DNA of 64,000 bases from Brevibacillus thermoruber 423. GTDB taxonomy: Bacteria > Bacillota > Bacilli > Brevibacillales > Brevibacillaceae. Numbering within the stretch: the stretch's first letter is position 1; each line of letters opens with the position of its first letter. Below the pieces are notes generated by a model. That model made no database searches. It saw only the letters and a list, made by a program, of their open reading frames with translations, and was not told where the DNA came from. Position numbers and translations under genes: made by a program. Shown here one piece after another: positions 1 to 10,400 of the stretch. The DNA lies in contig NZ_KE695649.1 of assembly GCF_000454065.1 (NCBI RefSeq), positions 618,624 to 682,623 of the forward strand, written 5' to 3'.

Positions 1-2
1 CC

Positions 3-1364
3 CGTGTACTGGCCGGCATCGCCCGTGACTACGGCCGCGACCTGGTGGACGTGACGACGCGGCAGGCCGTGCAGTTCCACTGGCTGACCGTGGAGTCGCT
101 CGCCGACATCTTCGAGCGGCTGGGGTCAGTCGGTCTTTCCTCGTTCGAAGCGTGCGGCGACTGTCCGCGGACGATCGTAGGCAATCCGCTCGCCGGCATC
201 GATCCGCATGAAGTGATGGACACGCGTCCGATCGTCAAAGAATTGGAGCAATTCTTTCTGCTCAACCGGGACTTTTCCAACCTGCCGCGCAAGTACAAGA
301 TGTCGATCTCGGCCAACGTGTACAACGCGGCTCACGCGCAGATCAACGACCTGGCGTTTACCCCGGCGAAAAAGACGATCGGCGGGGAGGAGGTCATCGG
401 CTTTCACGTCTGGGTCGGCGGCGGCCTGTCGGCCAAACCGTACCTGGCGCAGCAGTTGGACGTCTTCGTCCGCCCGGAAGAGGTCGTCAAGGTGGCGGCC
501 GGCGTTACCACGCTGTTCCGCGACCACGGCTACCGGTACAAACGGACCCATGCCCGGCTCAAGTTCCTGGTCGCCGACTGGGGAGTGGAGCGGTTCAAGG
601 AAGAGCTGCTGAAGCTGACCGGCGAACTGGAGACGAGGGGAGAAGACCTGCTGAAGGGCTGGAACGCCGGCTACTTTTACGGCATTCACGAGCAGCGGCA
701 GAAAGGCTTTTACTACGCCGGGCTGTCGGTGCCCATCGGCCGCATGAACGCGGATGAACTGCTGGAACTGGCCCGGCTGGCGGACGAGTACGGCGACGGA
801 ACGATCGGCACCTGCAACACGCAAAACGTGCTGATCCGCAACATTCCGGCGGAAAAAGTGGAGGCGTTCCGGGCTGAGCCGATCGTGGTCAGCCGGTTCA
901 AGCTGGAGCCCAACACATTCGTCGGGTATGCCGTCTCCTGCACGGGGATCGAATACTGCAATCTGGCGATCGTGGAGACCAAGGAGCGGATGCGGGCGCT
1001 GGCGGAGTACCTGGATGCGACCGTGCCGCTGGACACGCCGCTGCGCATTCACATGGTGGGGTGTCCCAACTCGTGCGGCCAGCGGCAGATCGCCGACATC
1101 GGCCTGCAGGGCGCGCTGGTGAAAACGCCGGAGGGAATGGTGGACGCGTTTGACGTCCACGTCGGCGGCACGCTGGAAGACGCCCGCTTCAACCAAAAGT
1201 TGAAGGTGCGCATTACCGCCGACCGGCTGGGACCGTTCCTGGCGCAGCTCATCACCGTCTACAAGAAAGAGCGGCTGGAAGGGGAGCCGTACTGGCGCTA
1301 CGTGGAACGCGTTGGAATCGAGGCGATTCAGCGGCAGGCGGAGGCGATTTTACAGACGGCGTAA
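3..1364 (+). CDS. Siroheme-dependent nitrite/sulfite reductase (5' end outside window)
   Basis: Six-electron reduction of sulfite (or nitrite) using a coupled [4Fe-4S]-siroheme centre. The reading frame is open from base 3 with no stop upstream, so the true start lies before the window; 453 residues are visible. The cluster ligands are present as CTGIEYC (Cys313, Cys319 of the visible part) and CPNSC (Cys354, Cys358), in the usual C-X5-C...C-X3-C arrangement. The following genes make siroheme (cobA-hemD) and activate sulfate (cysH, sat, cysC), so sulfite is the more likely substrate. Sulfite and nitrite reductases of this ferredoxin-dependent family cannot be separated by motif alone, so the substrate is inferred from context. 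It is the first visible gene of the operon. Confidence 0.9.
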   Translation, partial: RVLAGIARDYGRDLVDVTTRQAVQFHWLTVESLADIFERLGSVGLSSFEACGDCPRTIVGNPLAGIDPHEVMDTRPIVKELEQFFLLNRDFSNLPRKYKMSISANVYNAAHAQINDLAFTPAKKTIGGEEVIGFHVWVGGGLSAKPYLAQQLDVFVRPEEVVKVAAGVTTLFRDHGYRYKRTHARLKFLVADWGVERFKEELLKLTGELETRGEDLLKGWNAGYFYGIHEQRQKGFYYAGLSVPIGRMNADELLELARLADEYGDGTIGTCNTQNVLIRNIPAEKVEAFRAEPIVVSRFKLEPNTFVGYAVSCTGIEYCNLAIVETKERMRALAEYLDATVPLDTPLRIHMVGCPNSCGQRQIADIGLQGALVKTPEGMVDAFDVHVGGTLEDARFNQKLKVRITADRLGPFLAQLITVYKKERLEGEPYWRYVERVGIEAIQRQAEAILQTA

Positions 1365-1386
1365 GCGGCGGCGAGGAGGAGACGAG

Positions 1387-1620
1387 ATGGCGGAACAGCA
1401 AGCGGAAACGTATCTGTACAAATTGGAAGCGGAACTGGCGGACCGGCTGCTGACGGTCGTGGTCGTCGCACAGTCGGACGAACGGGCGTTCAGCTCGGCG
1501 GAGAACAACATTCTCCGGCACACGGTGGCGCCGCCGCAGATCAAACAGCTCAGCCTGGTGGAAAAAAAGCCGCTGGGGCGGCAGGGCGTGGGCTATGTGA
1601 TTGAAACGTCGCAGTTTTGA
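1387..1620 (+). CDS. DUF3906 family protein
   Basis: A 77-residue soluble protein recognised as the DUF3906 family of Bacilli, whose function is unknown. The ATG at 1387 is preceded by a strong GAGGAGG ribosome site 6-8 bases upstream and lies 22 bases after the reductase stop, so it is translated from the same message. It has no signal peptide, membrane segment or cysteine pair. The central strand-rich part (LTVVVVAQSDERAF) suggests a small alpha/beta fold. Its place between sulfite reductase and the siroheme enzyme suggests an accessory role in sulfite reduction, but this rests only on gene order. Confidence 0.75.
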   Translation: MAEQQAETYLYKLEAELADRLLTVVVVAQSDERAFSSAENNILRHTVAPPQIKQLSLVEKKPLGRQGVGYVIETSQF

Positions 1621-1741
1621 AAGGAACAACGGCGCGGCGGCTCATTCCCGCCGCGTCTCAGGGAAACCCGGCAGCGAAGCCTCGGCGGCGGCGCGCCTTG
1701 CCGCGTCAGACAAGGAACGGGTACAGCGAGGAGGGCGGTTG

Positions 1742-3277
1742 ATGAGGAAGACAGGCAGCGTCATGTTTGTGGGGGCCGGCCCGGGGGATCCCAAGCTGCT
1801 CACGATCAAAGGCAGGGAGGCGATCAAACGGGCGGATGTGGTCGTGTACGACCGGCTGGCCAATCCGCTGCTGCTCGCCCACGCCAGAACGGATGCGCGG
1901 CTGATCTACGTCGGCAAGGAAGCGGATCGCCACTCGCTTCCCCAGGAGGAGATCAACCGACTGCTCGTTCGGGAAGCGCAGCAGGGCCGCCTGGTAGTCA
2001 GGCTGAAAGGCGGCGATCCGAGCATCTTCGGTCGGGTCGGCGAGGAGGCGGAAGCGTGCCGGAAAGAAGGGATTCCGTTTGACATCGTGCCCGGCATCAC
2101 CTCGGGCGTGGCGGCTCCGCTGTACGCGGGGATTCCGCTGACGCACCGGGAGTACAACTCGGCGGTGGCGTTTCTCACCGGCCACCAGTGCGAGCAAAAC
2201 GCGGGCAGGGAGCTGGATTGGGCGGCGCTGGCTGCTGTCGAAACGCTGGTGATTTACATGGGCGTGAAAAACCTGTCGTTCATCCGGGAGCGGCTGCTGG
2301 CGCACGGCAAGGCGGCGGATACGCCGGTGGCGCTGGTGCGCTGGGGCACGCTCAGCGAGCAGCAGACGCTGGTCGGCGTGCTTTCCACCATCGACCGTCA
2401 GGCGGCGGAGGCGAAGTTTTCCGCGCCGGCGATCATCGTCATCGGCGAGGTGGTCAGGCTGCGCGATACGCTCGAGTGGTACGAGAGCAAGCCGCTGTTC
2501 GGGCTGACGGTGGCCGCGGCCGCCGACGATCCGGCGGAGCAGGGGGAGAGCCTGTTGGCGGAGTTGGAGTCGCTGGGGGCCGATGTCCTGCCGGTGGCGG
2601 TCGCCGCGCGGGCAGCGGGGGCTGATGAAGACGCGGTACGCCTGACCGATGAGCTGGAAGCATGCCGGTGGCTGGTGTTTGCCGACGAGCGGCAGGCGGA
2701 CTTCTTTTTCCGCACGCTCCGTGAACGGCGGATCGATATCCGCCGGATCAAGGCCCGGATTGCCGCGCTGGGCGAACGGACTGCCCAGGCCCTCGAGAGT
2801 CGGGGACTGCCGGCGGAGCGGCTGTTTGCCGCAAACGAACCGCTCGCCGCCGTATACCGGAACCTGCCGCTCGCCCCGGGAGACCGGGTGCTGTGCCTGA
2901 GCGGCGGCCCGAGCGGGATCGTCGCGTACCCGGACGGGGTGGTTTGGCGCACGGCTTCCGCAGGCCGTCTGGCATGGGGCGATTCCCATCCTGCGGCTCC
3001 GCTGCTGCGGGCCCGGACATTCGACTGGCTGGCGGCGGATGATCCGTACCATCTGGAGGCGCTGGCGCAGTTCGCCGGAGAAGGGTGGCAGGACCGGCCG
3101 CTGCTCTGTGTCGGCGAAGAGACGGCTGCCCGTGCCCGTTCCATGGGCTGGAGGCAGGCGGTGTTATGCGAGCGGGGAACGTCGGCACTGGCGGAGGAAC
3201 TGCAGCGAGGTATTCGCTCGCTCGGCGTTCGTACGGCCCAACATGCCGAGCATGTGTACCAGCACCATGGGCGGTAG
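1742..3277 (+). CDS. cobA-hemD: Uroporphyrinogen-III C-methyltransferase / uroporphyrinogen-III synthase fusion
   Basis: A 511-residue bifunctional enzyme of siroheme synthesis. Residues ~6-245 are a SAM-dependent uroporphyrinogen-III methyltransferase (SUMT): VGAGPGDPKLLTIKG at the start, VVRLKGGDPSIFGR and the PGITSG motif follow. Residues ~260-500 match a HemD-type synthase domain in length and position, with weaker motifs. The ATG at 1742 was chosen because GAGGAGGG lies just upstream and homologous SUMTs start a few residues before VGAGPGD; the open frame extends to 1601 but overlaps DUF3906. The product supplies siroheme to the upstream reductase. CobA-HemD fusions are common in Bacillota. 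Confidence 0.88.
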   Translation: MRKTGSVMFVGAGPGDPKLLTIKGREAIKRADVVVYDRLANPLLLAHARTDARLIYVGKEADRHSLPQEEINRLLVREAQQGRLVVRLKGGDPSIFGRVGEEAEACRKEGIPFDIVPGITSGVAAPLYAGIPLTHREYNSAVAFLTGHQCEQNAGRELDWAALAAVETLVIYMGVKNLSFIRERLLAHGKAADTPVALVRWGTLSEQQTLVGVLSTIDRQAAEAKFSAPAIIVIGEVVRLRDTLEWYESKPLFGLTVAAAADDPAEQGESLLAELESLGADVLPVAVAARAAGADEDAVRLTDELEACRWLVFADERQADFFFRTLRERRIDIRRIKARIAALGERTAQALESRGLPAERLFAANEPLAAVYRNLPLAPGDRVLCLSGGPSGIVAYPDGVVWRTASAGRLAWGDSHPAAPLLRARTFDWLAADDPYHLEALAQFAGEGWQDRPLLCVGEETAARARSMGWRQAVLCERGTSALAEELQRGIRSLGVRTAQHAEHVYQHHGR

Positions 3278-3411
3278 TGGTCCCACGGCGAAAAGCGGTA
3301 TCACCATTGCCTTGTTGTTCGCCAGAAACATCGGCGCCAGCGGGACGGCAACTTCCATGGGAGCGGCGTGCGCCGGGAAAACAGTTCGGTCAACGATCAA
3401 GGAGGAGGCAT

Positions 3412-4155
3412 ATGAACTGGAATTACGAATCGGCGACGGATGCCGATCTCGCCTTTGTCAATCGGGAGATGGTGGGCAAAGACGCGCTGGACGTGATCAA
3501 GTGGGCGTACGGCACGTTTGGCGACGACCTGGTGTACGCCTGCAGCTTTGGAGCGGAAGGCATCGTGCTGCTCGATCTGATCAGCAAGGTGAAGCCGGAC
3601 GCCCCCGTGTTTTTTCTCGACACCCATCTCCACTTTGCCGAAACCTACGACCTGATCAAACGGGTCCGGGAGCGCTACCCGACGCTGCGGATCACGATCA
3701 AGGAACCGGCGCTCTCCCTGGCCGAGCAGGCGGCCGCTTACGGGGAGGCGCTGTGGGAGCGGCAGCCCGACCTGTGCTGTCAACTGCGCAAGGTGGAGCC
3801 GTTGGCGTCAGTGCTGGAGGGGGCGGTCGCCTGGCTGTCCGGTCTGCGGCGGGAACAGTCGCCGACGCGGGCACACGTCCAATACATCAACCGGGACAAC
3901 CGCTTCCGTTCGCTCAAGGTGTGTCCGCTGATTCACTGGACGTGGCAGGAGGTATGGCAGTACATCCGCACGTTTGACCTGCCGTACAATCCGCTGCACG
4001 ACCAGGGGTATCCCAGCATCGGATGCGCCCCCTGCACGCGCGCTGTCCAAGAAGGAGAGGACGCGCGGGCCGGCCGCTGGGCGAACACGGGCAAGACCGA
4101 ATGCGGCCTGCACGTCGCGCCCGCTTCGGCAACTCGATCCGATACAAAGGAGTGA
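3412..4155 (+). CDS. cysH: Phosphoadenylyl/adenylyl-sulfate reductase (APS reductase type)
   Basis: Thioredoxin-dependent reduction of adenylyl sulfate (or PAPS) to sulfite. The 247-residue protein carries CC at 122-123 and CAPC (Cys205, Cys208), the four-cysteine [4Fe-4S] signature that marks the APS-using type, plus the catalytic C-terminal TECGLH (Cys231). The start at 3412 has an AAGGAGGAGG site 6 bases upstream; the open frame continues far upstream, but that part overlaps cobA-hemD and resembles nothing. The presence of cysC downstream means PAPS could also be formed, so substrate preference is inferred from the cysteine pattern. Confidence 0.9.
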   Translation: MNWNYESATDADLAFVNREMVGKDALDVIKWAYGTFGDDLVYACSFGAEGIVLLDLISKVKPDAPVFFLDTHLHFAETYDLIKRVRERYPTLRITIKEPALSLAEQAAAYGEALWERQPDLCCQLRKVEPLASVLEGAVAWLSGLRREQSPTRAHVQYINRDNRFRSLKVCPLIHWTWQEVWQYIRTFDLPYNPLHDQGYPSIGCAPCTRAVQEGEDARAGRWANTGKTECGLHVAPASATRSDTKE

Positions 4156-4161
4156 AGGAAC

Positions 4162-5304
4162 ATGACGACAAGCCAACCACACGGCGGCACACTGATCAAC
4201 CGGTTCGATCCGGAAGCAGACCTCTCGCTGGCGGTGCGGGAGGTGGAACTGGACGCGTTTGCGCTGGCGGACCTGGAACTGATCGCCATCGGGGCGTACA
4301 GCCCGCTCACCGGCTTTCTGGAGCGCGGTGATTACGAATCGGTCGTGGAGCGGATGCGGCTTGCGAACGGGCAGGTGTGGAGCATTCCCGTCACGCTGCC
4401 CGTCGCGGAAGCGGATGCGGCCGGACTGAAGGCCGGCGATTCCGTGCGGCTGTCGCACCAAGGAACCGTTTACGGCCTGTTGGAAGTGCGCGATATCTAC
4501 CGTCCGGACAAACAGGTGGAAGCCCGCCAGGTGTACGGCACCGACGACATCAACCACCCGGGGGTAAAAAAGCTGCTGGAGCGGCCGAATGTGTATCTCG
4601 GCGGTCCGATCACGCTGGTGAGACGGCCTGACAAAGGCGTGTTCGCCGCCCATACCTTTGACCCGGCCGAGACCAGAAAACGGTTTGCCGAGCGGGGCTG
4701 GAACACCGTGGTCGGCTTCCAGACGCGCAATCCCGTTCACCGCGCGCACGAGTACATTCAAAAGGCGGCACTGGAAATCGTCGACGGCCTGCTCCTCCAT
4801 CCGCTGGTCGGCGAGACAAAGGCGGACGACATCCCCGCCGCCGTCCGCATGGAGAGCTACCAGGTGCTGCTGCGCCACTACTATCCGGCCGATCGCGTGC
4901 AGCTCGCCGTGTTTCCCGCCGCGATGCGCTACGCCGGACCGCGGGAGGCGATCTTTCACGCGCTGGTGCGCAAAAACTACGGCTGCACCCACTTTATCGT
5001 CGGCCGTGACCATGCCGGTGTAGGCAATTACTACGGCACGTACGACGCGCAGCGCATCTTTCTGCGCTTCACCCCGGAAGAGCTGGGCATCACGCCGCTG
5101 TTTTTCGAAAACAGCTTCTACTGCCGCGCCTGCGGCAGCATGGCCTCCAGCAAGACCTGCCCGCACGGCACGGAACATCACGTGGCGCTGTCCGGCACCA
5201 AGGTGCGGGAGATGCTCTCCCGCGGGGAAGCGCCGCCGCCGGAGTTCAGCCGCCCGGAAGTCGCCAAGGTCCTGATCGAAGGACTGCAGGCGCTGTCCGT
5301 CTGA
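4162..5304 (+). CDS. sat: Sulfate adenylyltransferase (ATP sulfurylase)
   Basis: Makes adenylyl sulfate from sulfate and ATP, the first step of sulfate assimilation. The 380-residue length fits the monofunctional bacterial Sat. Diagnostic motifs are [12 protein letters not shown] (nucleotide-binding HxxH), [12 protein letters not shown] and the C-terminal [11 protein letters not shown] short CxxC...C motif near residue 320 ([18 protein letters not shown]) may bind a metal, as in many thermophile and Bacillus Sat proteins. It starts 6 bases after the cysH stop, with AAGGAA upstream, so it is cotranscribed with cysH and cysC. Confidence 0.93.
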   Translation: MTTSQPHGGTLINRFDPEADLSLAVREVELDAFALADLELIAIGAYSPLTGFLERGDYESVVERMRLANGQVWSIPVTLPVAEADAAGLKAGDSVRLSHQGTVYGLLEVRDIYRPDKQVEARQVYGTDDINHPGVKKLLERPNVYLGGPITLVRRPDKGVFAAHTFDPAETRKRFAERGWNTVVGFQTRNPVHRAHEYIQKAALEIVDGLLLHPLVGETKADDIPAAVRMESYQVLLRHYYPADRVQLAVFPAAMRYAGPREAIFHALVRKNYGCTHFIVGRDHAGVGNYYGTYDAQRIFLRFTPEELGITPLFFENSFYCRACGSMASSKTCPHGTEHHVALSGTKVREMLSRGEAPPPEFSRPEVAKVLIEGLQALSV

Positions 5305-5326
5305 CGGGGAGAGGGGAGGAAACGCG

Positions 5327-5947
5327 ATGAGCAGAGAGACGACGAGCGCTCATGTGGTCTGGCATCCGACGACGGTGACGAAGGCGGACCGGCAGCGGCA
5401 AAACGGCCACAAAAGCTGCATCCTCTGGTTTACCGGACTGTCCGGCGCGGGCAAGTCGACGCTGGCCAACGCCGTGGAGCAGCAGCTCCACGAGCGCGGC
5501 CTGAAGAGCTACGTGCTGGACGGCGACAACATTCGGCACGGCCTGAATCGCGGGCTGGGGTTCGGCCCGGCCGACCGCAAGGAAAACATCCGGCGGATTG
5601 CCGAAGTGGCCAAGCTGTTCGTCGACGCGGGCGTGATCGTGCTGACGGCCTTCATTTCCCCGTTTCGCGAGGACCGCGAGCTGGCGAGGGGACTGGTGGA
5701 ACCGGACGAATTTGTGGAGATCTACGTCAAATGTCCGCTGGAGGAGTGCGAACGGCGCGATCCGAAAGGCTTGTACCGGAAGGCGAGAAGCGGAGAGATT
5801 GCGGAGTTTACCGGAATCACGTCTCCGTACGAAGAACCGTTCGCCCCGGAGCTGGTCGTGGAAAGCGGCACGCAGTCGGTGGAGGAGTCGGTCCGGATCG
5901 TCCTGCGCTATCTGGAAGAGCGGGGGATCATTCCGGCGAGCCGGTAG
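5327..5947 (+). CDS. cysC: Adenylyl-sulfate kinase
   Basis: Phosphorylates APS to PAPS. The 206-residue protein has the P-loop GLSGAGKST at residues ~37-45, the LDGDNIRHGLNRGLGF signature and the FISPFREDR lid motif. It begins 22 bases after sat and is the last gene of the sulfate operon. A hairpin follows at 5974-6002, but its T-run is on the other strand. With an APS-type CysH upstream, CysC may serve PAPS supply for sulfation or PAP metabolism rather than being essential for sulfite formation (inference). Confidence 0.93.
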   Translation: MSRETTSAHVVWHPTTVTKADRQRQNGHKSCILWFTGLSGAGKSTLANAVEQQLHERGLKSYVLDGDNIRHGLNRGLGFGPADRKENIRRIAEVAKLFVDAGVIVLTAFISPFREDRELARGLVEPDEFVEIYVKCPLEECERRDPKGLYRKARSGEIAEFTGITSPYEEPFAPELVVESGTQSVEESVRIVLRYLEERGIIPASR

Positions 5948-5964
5948 GCTGAATAAAAAATATA

Positions 5965-6004
5965 AAGAAAAAACAGGCATGGCGTTTTGGGCGCCATGCC
6001 TGTT
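5965..6004 (-). terminator. Rho-independent terminator of the lipoprotein gene
   Basis: A perfect 11-bp stem (5974-5984 with 5992-6002, CAGGCATGGCG) with a 7-base loop. On the minus strand it is followed by a T-rich run, so it mainly ends transcription of the gene at 6018-7268. It may also slow the converging sulfate operon. Confidence 0.75.
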
Positions 6005-6017
6005 ATACGTTATCTCC

Positions 6018-7268
6018 TTACTTTTTCGTCTCCTGTTCAATTGCCTTGAACTGCTCCAGGGACTGGTGCTCTTCCAGCGCTTTTTCTGCGAACATGCGCA
6101 GGAAGCCTTTTTCATTGAACGCGTCGAACGCTTTTTTGTCTTGTTTCAGTTGGTCGAGCGTTACAGCGGCGTCTTTGGACGGAACGTCGTACTTGGTCGC
6201 TTTGCTGAAGTTGTAGCTGTACTGATCCGATTCCAGCCCGATGGTCAGCGGCTGTTTCATTTTCGGAGCCTGGAAGGTAACGCTCAGCGTGCTCTTTTGA
6301 CGAACCGGCAGTTTTTCTTCGGTGATGTAGAAGTCCATGTTCAACGTCACGCCATGGAAGCCATTTTGTTTGGCCTTTTCCAGAAGTTGTTCCGGTGTCT
6401 GCTTTTTGCCCTCGGTATCCAGCCATTGCTTGGCTTTTGCCAGACCGGCGGTTACCATTGCTTCGGCGATCGCGCGTTTTTCCGCTTCGCTGGTTTTCTT
6501 TTCCGGGTTGAGCAGTTCTTCATTCAGGCTGTTGGAGAGCACCATCATATCGATGGCGAACTTTTTGACCTCCTGGTTGGTTACCGCGTCGTTGGCGGTG
6601 TAGAAGAACATGTTGATCAGTTCTTTGGCGTCAAGCTTCACGGCTACGTGGGTTGCCTTTACCTTTTCGCCGTTGGGCAGCTGCACGGTTTCGGTACCCA
6701 GGTTTTTTGCATTGGACAGCTTGTAGCCGTATGTAGCGAAGTACTTCTTCATGAAGTCGATCGCCAGTCTGTTCATCTTGTCCTGATACTCTTTGATTTT
6801 GGCGGCATCCACTTTGACGTTTTCGCCAAGAGCAGCCGCGTTGGCCACGTTGGTGTCAAACAGCAGGTACTTTTGATCCAGCGGCGTTTTTGCAAACAAC
6901 TTGCCGTCGTTGATCACCAGTTCCAGCGAGGCTTTTTTGTCGCCGGTCCAAAACTGTTTTTCGCGAAGCAGTTTGTCGTCGTTCACTTCCACATTGAACT
7001 TCATGTTTTTCGTGTCAAGCACTGTGCCTTTCACGGTTACGCCTGCTTTTACAGCGGCCAGGATTGCAGCAGATTCCTTGTCCGGCTGTTTTCCAAGGGC
7101 GTCCGGCAGCTTGTCAATGTCGCCGGTCAATTTGAATGTCCCTTCAAAGTCGTAGTTTTGCTTCTCCAGCGATGCCACCATGGCGTCACGCACGAGCGAT
7201 GCTTCACCGGCGCAGCCGGTCAGCAGCAGCATCAGGGCGAGAAGCAGGGCACTACCTTTTTTCCACAT
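6018..7268 (-). CDS. Uncharacterised lipoprotein
   Basis: A 416-residue protein starting MWKKGSALLLALMLLLTGC: a short basic N-region, hydrophobic core and lipobox LTGC, so it should be anchored to the outer face of the membrane. I chose the ATG at 7268 because GGGGAGGATG lies 6-12 bases upstream and it puts the lysines at the start of the signal; an upstream in-frame start at 7307 would add 13 charged residues. The mature part is lysine- and glutamate-rich and predicted soluble, with no catalytic motif I recognise. It is divergent from sftA. Function unknown. Confidence 0.8.
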   Translation of the reverse strand: MWKKGSALLLALMLLLTGCAGEASLVRDAMVASLEKQNYDFEGTFKLTGDIDKLPDALGKQPDKESAAILAAVKAGVTVKGTVLDTKNMKFNVEVNDDKLLREKQFWTGDKKASLELVINDGKLFAKTPLDQKYLLFDTNVANAAALGENVKVDAAKIKEYQDKMNRLAIDFMKKYFATYGYKLSNAKNLGTETVQLPNGEKVKATHVAVKLDAKELINMFFYTANDAVTNQEVKKFAIDMMVLSNSLNEELLNPEKKTSEAEKRAIAEAMVTAGLAKAKQWLDTEGKKQTPEQLLEKAKQNGFHGVTLNMDFYITEEKLPVRQKSTLSVTFQAPKMKQPLTIGLESDQYSYNFSKATKYDVPSKDAAVTLDQLKQDKKAFDAFNEKGFLRMFAEKALEEHQSLEQFKAIEQETKK

Positions 7269-7458
7269 GCTGTCATCCTCCCCTACATCGTCTTTGTGTT
7301 TTTCCAATATGTACTACGTTCCATATGAAAAAAGGTTGCGGAATTTTGGAAAAAAACGCGGGACTGAAAAACAAGGGGATGATTCATGGTAATATGATAG
7401 AGAAAATAGATCGATACAGAAGGTAGAAGAAGGTTACGGAAGAAAGGAACGTTGCAAC

Positions 7459-10400
7459 ATGTGGTCGTGGCTGCACAAGCTGATTCGATATATTCTGGGA
7501 GAAGAAGAGCAGGAGTGGGAGCAGGAGCGTGAACACGCCCATCGCCCGCCTGCCGGGCCGTCCGCCGGTCAGCTCCGGGCAAAGACGAAGAGCATTTACC
7601 CGAAACAGCGGGGCGACGAGCAGGAACCGGAGCTGCCGAGAAGGGAGAAGCAGCGCCATTTTCGCTTTCCCGTGATCTCGGACGAGGAGCTTCGCCGGCC
7701 GAAGAAGAGAGGGCCGGTGGAAGCGGACAAGCCCGGGCGGGATGCCGGTCTGTCCTCCGGAGGGCCGGATTTGATCTTCCGCAGCGGCTCATCCGCCCGC
7801 GGCACCGCGGACGGGATGAAGCCCGACGAAGAGGTGAAGCCAGAAGTCCTTCAAGGGAAGCGGGAAGCTGAGCGTCTCCCGCGCGAAGCGGACCGCGCGA
7901 GAGTGGAACCGGTCCGCCGTGAGGAGAGAAAAGCCGAGCCGTTTCGCCCGGCACGGCCGACTGCGGAAAAACGTACATACACACCGTCGGAGTTCATCTC
8001 CCCGGTATACGGAAAAATGACGCCGTCCACGCGGGAGACGGAGCACCGGATTCATACGACGTCCGGGGTCGTCTACGCCGGAGCGGACAGCCAGCGGGAA
8101 CTGGCGGACAGGGAGGCGGCCGCGGAGAGCGACCGCACGGAGGTGCCGACTGCAGCGGAGACAGACGCTGTTTCGGCGGATCGCGGCGCGTGGGCGCTGC
8201 CGGATGAACCGGCAGCGGGAACGGCTGCAAAGCTCCCGTGGACAAAGCGGGAAGTGCCCGCGGCCGAGACCGGTACGGGTGCGGGGGAAGCTGCTGCCGC
8301 ACGGGCCGTTCCGGAGGCACAAGCAGAAGCGGCGGCGTCCGATGCGGTGACAACACTCGATTTGGTGTTCAAAAACAAGGCGGCGGCCGAGGCCGTGGCA
8401 AAGACGGAGACGGTGCCCGAGACGGAGACGGTGCCCGAGACAGAGACGGTGCTCGAGACAGAGACGGTGCCGTCGGAAAAGATGGACGCGGGAACAGAAT
8501 ACGCTCCAGCGGCGCAGGCTGTTTTCCGGAAGGAGGACGGGTCCGACGGAAACCAGCCGCCGCTCCCGGTTGCCCCTTCCGTTCCAGACTCGGCGGTGAA
8601 CACGGAAACGGCAGAGACTGCCGCAGCGGCGAATCCGCCCTCTGTCCCGGGGACTGCCGCAGCGGATGGGGGGATGGAGGCGCCGGCGAAAGCCAAGTGC
8701 GAATCGCCCGCAGAGCCCATCGAAACAGCGGCGGGAGACATGGCCGAAGTGCCGACAGAACCGGCCGAAACGCCGGCGGCAGTGAAGTCAGAGGCACCGG
8801 AAGAGCCGGTCGAACCGCTGGCGGCAGCGAAGTCCGACGCATCGGCGGCAAAACCGCTCTCTCCTTCATGGGAGTCGTCCGCTCCCGTACTGCCCGCTCG
8901 CGCCCATAATGAACAGCCCGCAGCAGCCGGGCTGGATGCTGCCGCAGAGTGGACAGCCCGGGAGGAAGAGACGAGCCCAGGAGAAACCGCCGCATCGTCC
9001 GCTTCCGCCGTCGGGCAGGAAAGGGCATCGTCGGCTGTAGGAGCGGCGGAACCGGCCGCCTCTTACGTGCTGCCGTCGCTCGATCTGCTCGACCCCAGCC
9101 CGCCGATGAGCGAAGACGACGACGAGCACACGCAGCTCCAAAAACTGCTCCTGGAGGAGACGCTGGCCAATTTCAACGTCAACGCCCAGGTGGTGGGCAT
9201 CGTCAAAGGGCCGTCCGTCACGCGCTTTGAGCTGCAGCCGGCGCCGGGGGTCAAGGTGAACAAAATCACCAGCCTCATTGACGACATTAAACTGAACCTG
9301 GCGGCCAAGGACATTCGCATCGAAGCGCCGATCCCCGGCCGCAACGCCATCGGAATCGAGGTGCCCAACCTGACCAGCCAGCCGGTCCTGATCAGCCGGA
9401 TCATCGGCTCGGCGAAATTCCGCGAGCATCCGTCACCCCTGGCCGTGGCGCTCGGCATGGACATTGGCGGGGAGCCGATCGTCGCCGACATCAAGAAGAT
9501 GCCCCACGGACTGATCGCGGGCGCCACCGGTTCGGGGAAAAGCGTCTGCATCAACTCGATCATCGTCAGCCTCTTGTACAAGGCGACGCCGGAACAAGTG
9601 CGGCTGCTGCTGATCGACCCGAAAATGGTGGAACTGGCTCCGTACAACCATCTGCCCCATCTGGTAACGCCGGTGGTGACGGACGCCAAGCAGGCGACGG
9701 CCGCCCTGAAGTGGGCGGTGGAGGAGATGGAAAAACGCTACGCCCTCTTCGTCGACGCGGGGGCGCGGGACATCGAACGCTACAACCAGACCGTCGACCA
9801 GCCGCTGCCGTACATCGTCATCGTGATCGACGAGCTGGCCGACCTGATGATGGTCTCGCCGCAGGACGTGGAGGAATGCATCATCCGCATCGCACAAAAG
9901 GCGCGGGCCTGCGGCATTCACCTGCTGCTGGCCACCCAGCGGCCGTCCGTGGACGTCATCACCGGCAACATCAAGGCCAACGTGCCCACCCGTCTCGCCT
10001 TTGCCGTCTTCTCGCAGGTGGATTCCCGCACCATCCTCGACCAGTCGGGGGCGGAGCGGCTGTTGGGACGGGGCGACATGCTCTTTTTGGAGAGCGGGGT
10101 CACGCCCGTCCGCCTGCAGGGGAACTACGTCTCGGACGACGAAATCGAACGGGTCACGCGCGCGATCAAACAGCAGCGAAAGCCGTCCTACCTGTTCAGC
10201 AAAGAGGAACTGGAGCAGCAGGTCCAGTCGTACGACATGGGCGACGATCCGCTGTACCACGAGGCGCTGCTCTTTGTCGCGGAACAGGGACAGGCTTCCG
10301 CTTCCGCGCTTCAGCGCCGCTTCCGCATCGGGTACAACCGGGCGGCCCGCCTGATCGAGATGATGGAGGCGGACGGCTACGTCGCCGGCCAGAGCGGCGG

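Noticed and set aside
3164-3400. Hydrophobic 78-codon frame on the minus strand between cobA-hemD and cysH
   Set aside because: It overlaps the cobA-hemD end, has no RBS and no known family; the gap is more likely an untranslated spacer.
5712-7328. 538-codon open frame rich in Phe and Gln on the plus strand
   Set aside because: Antisense of the lipoprotein gene; the minus strand has an RBS, lipobox and terminator.
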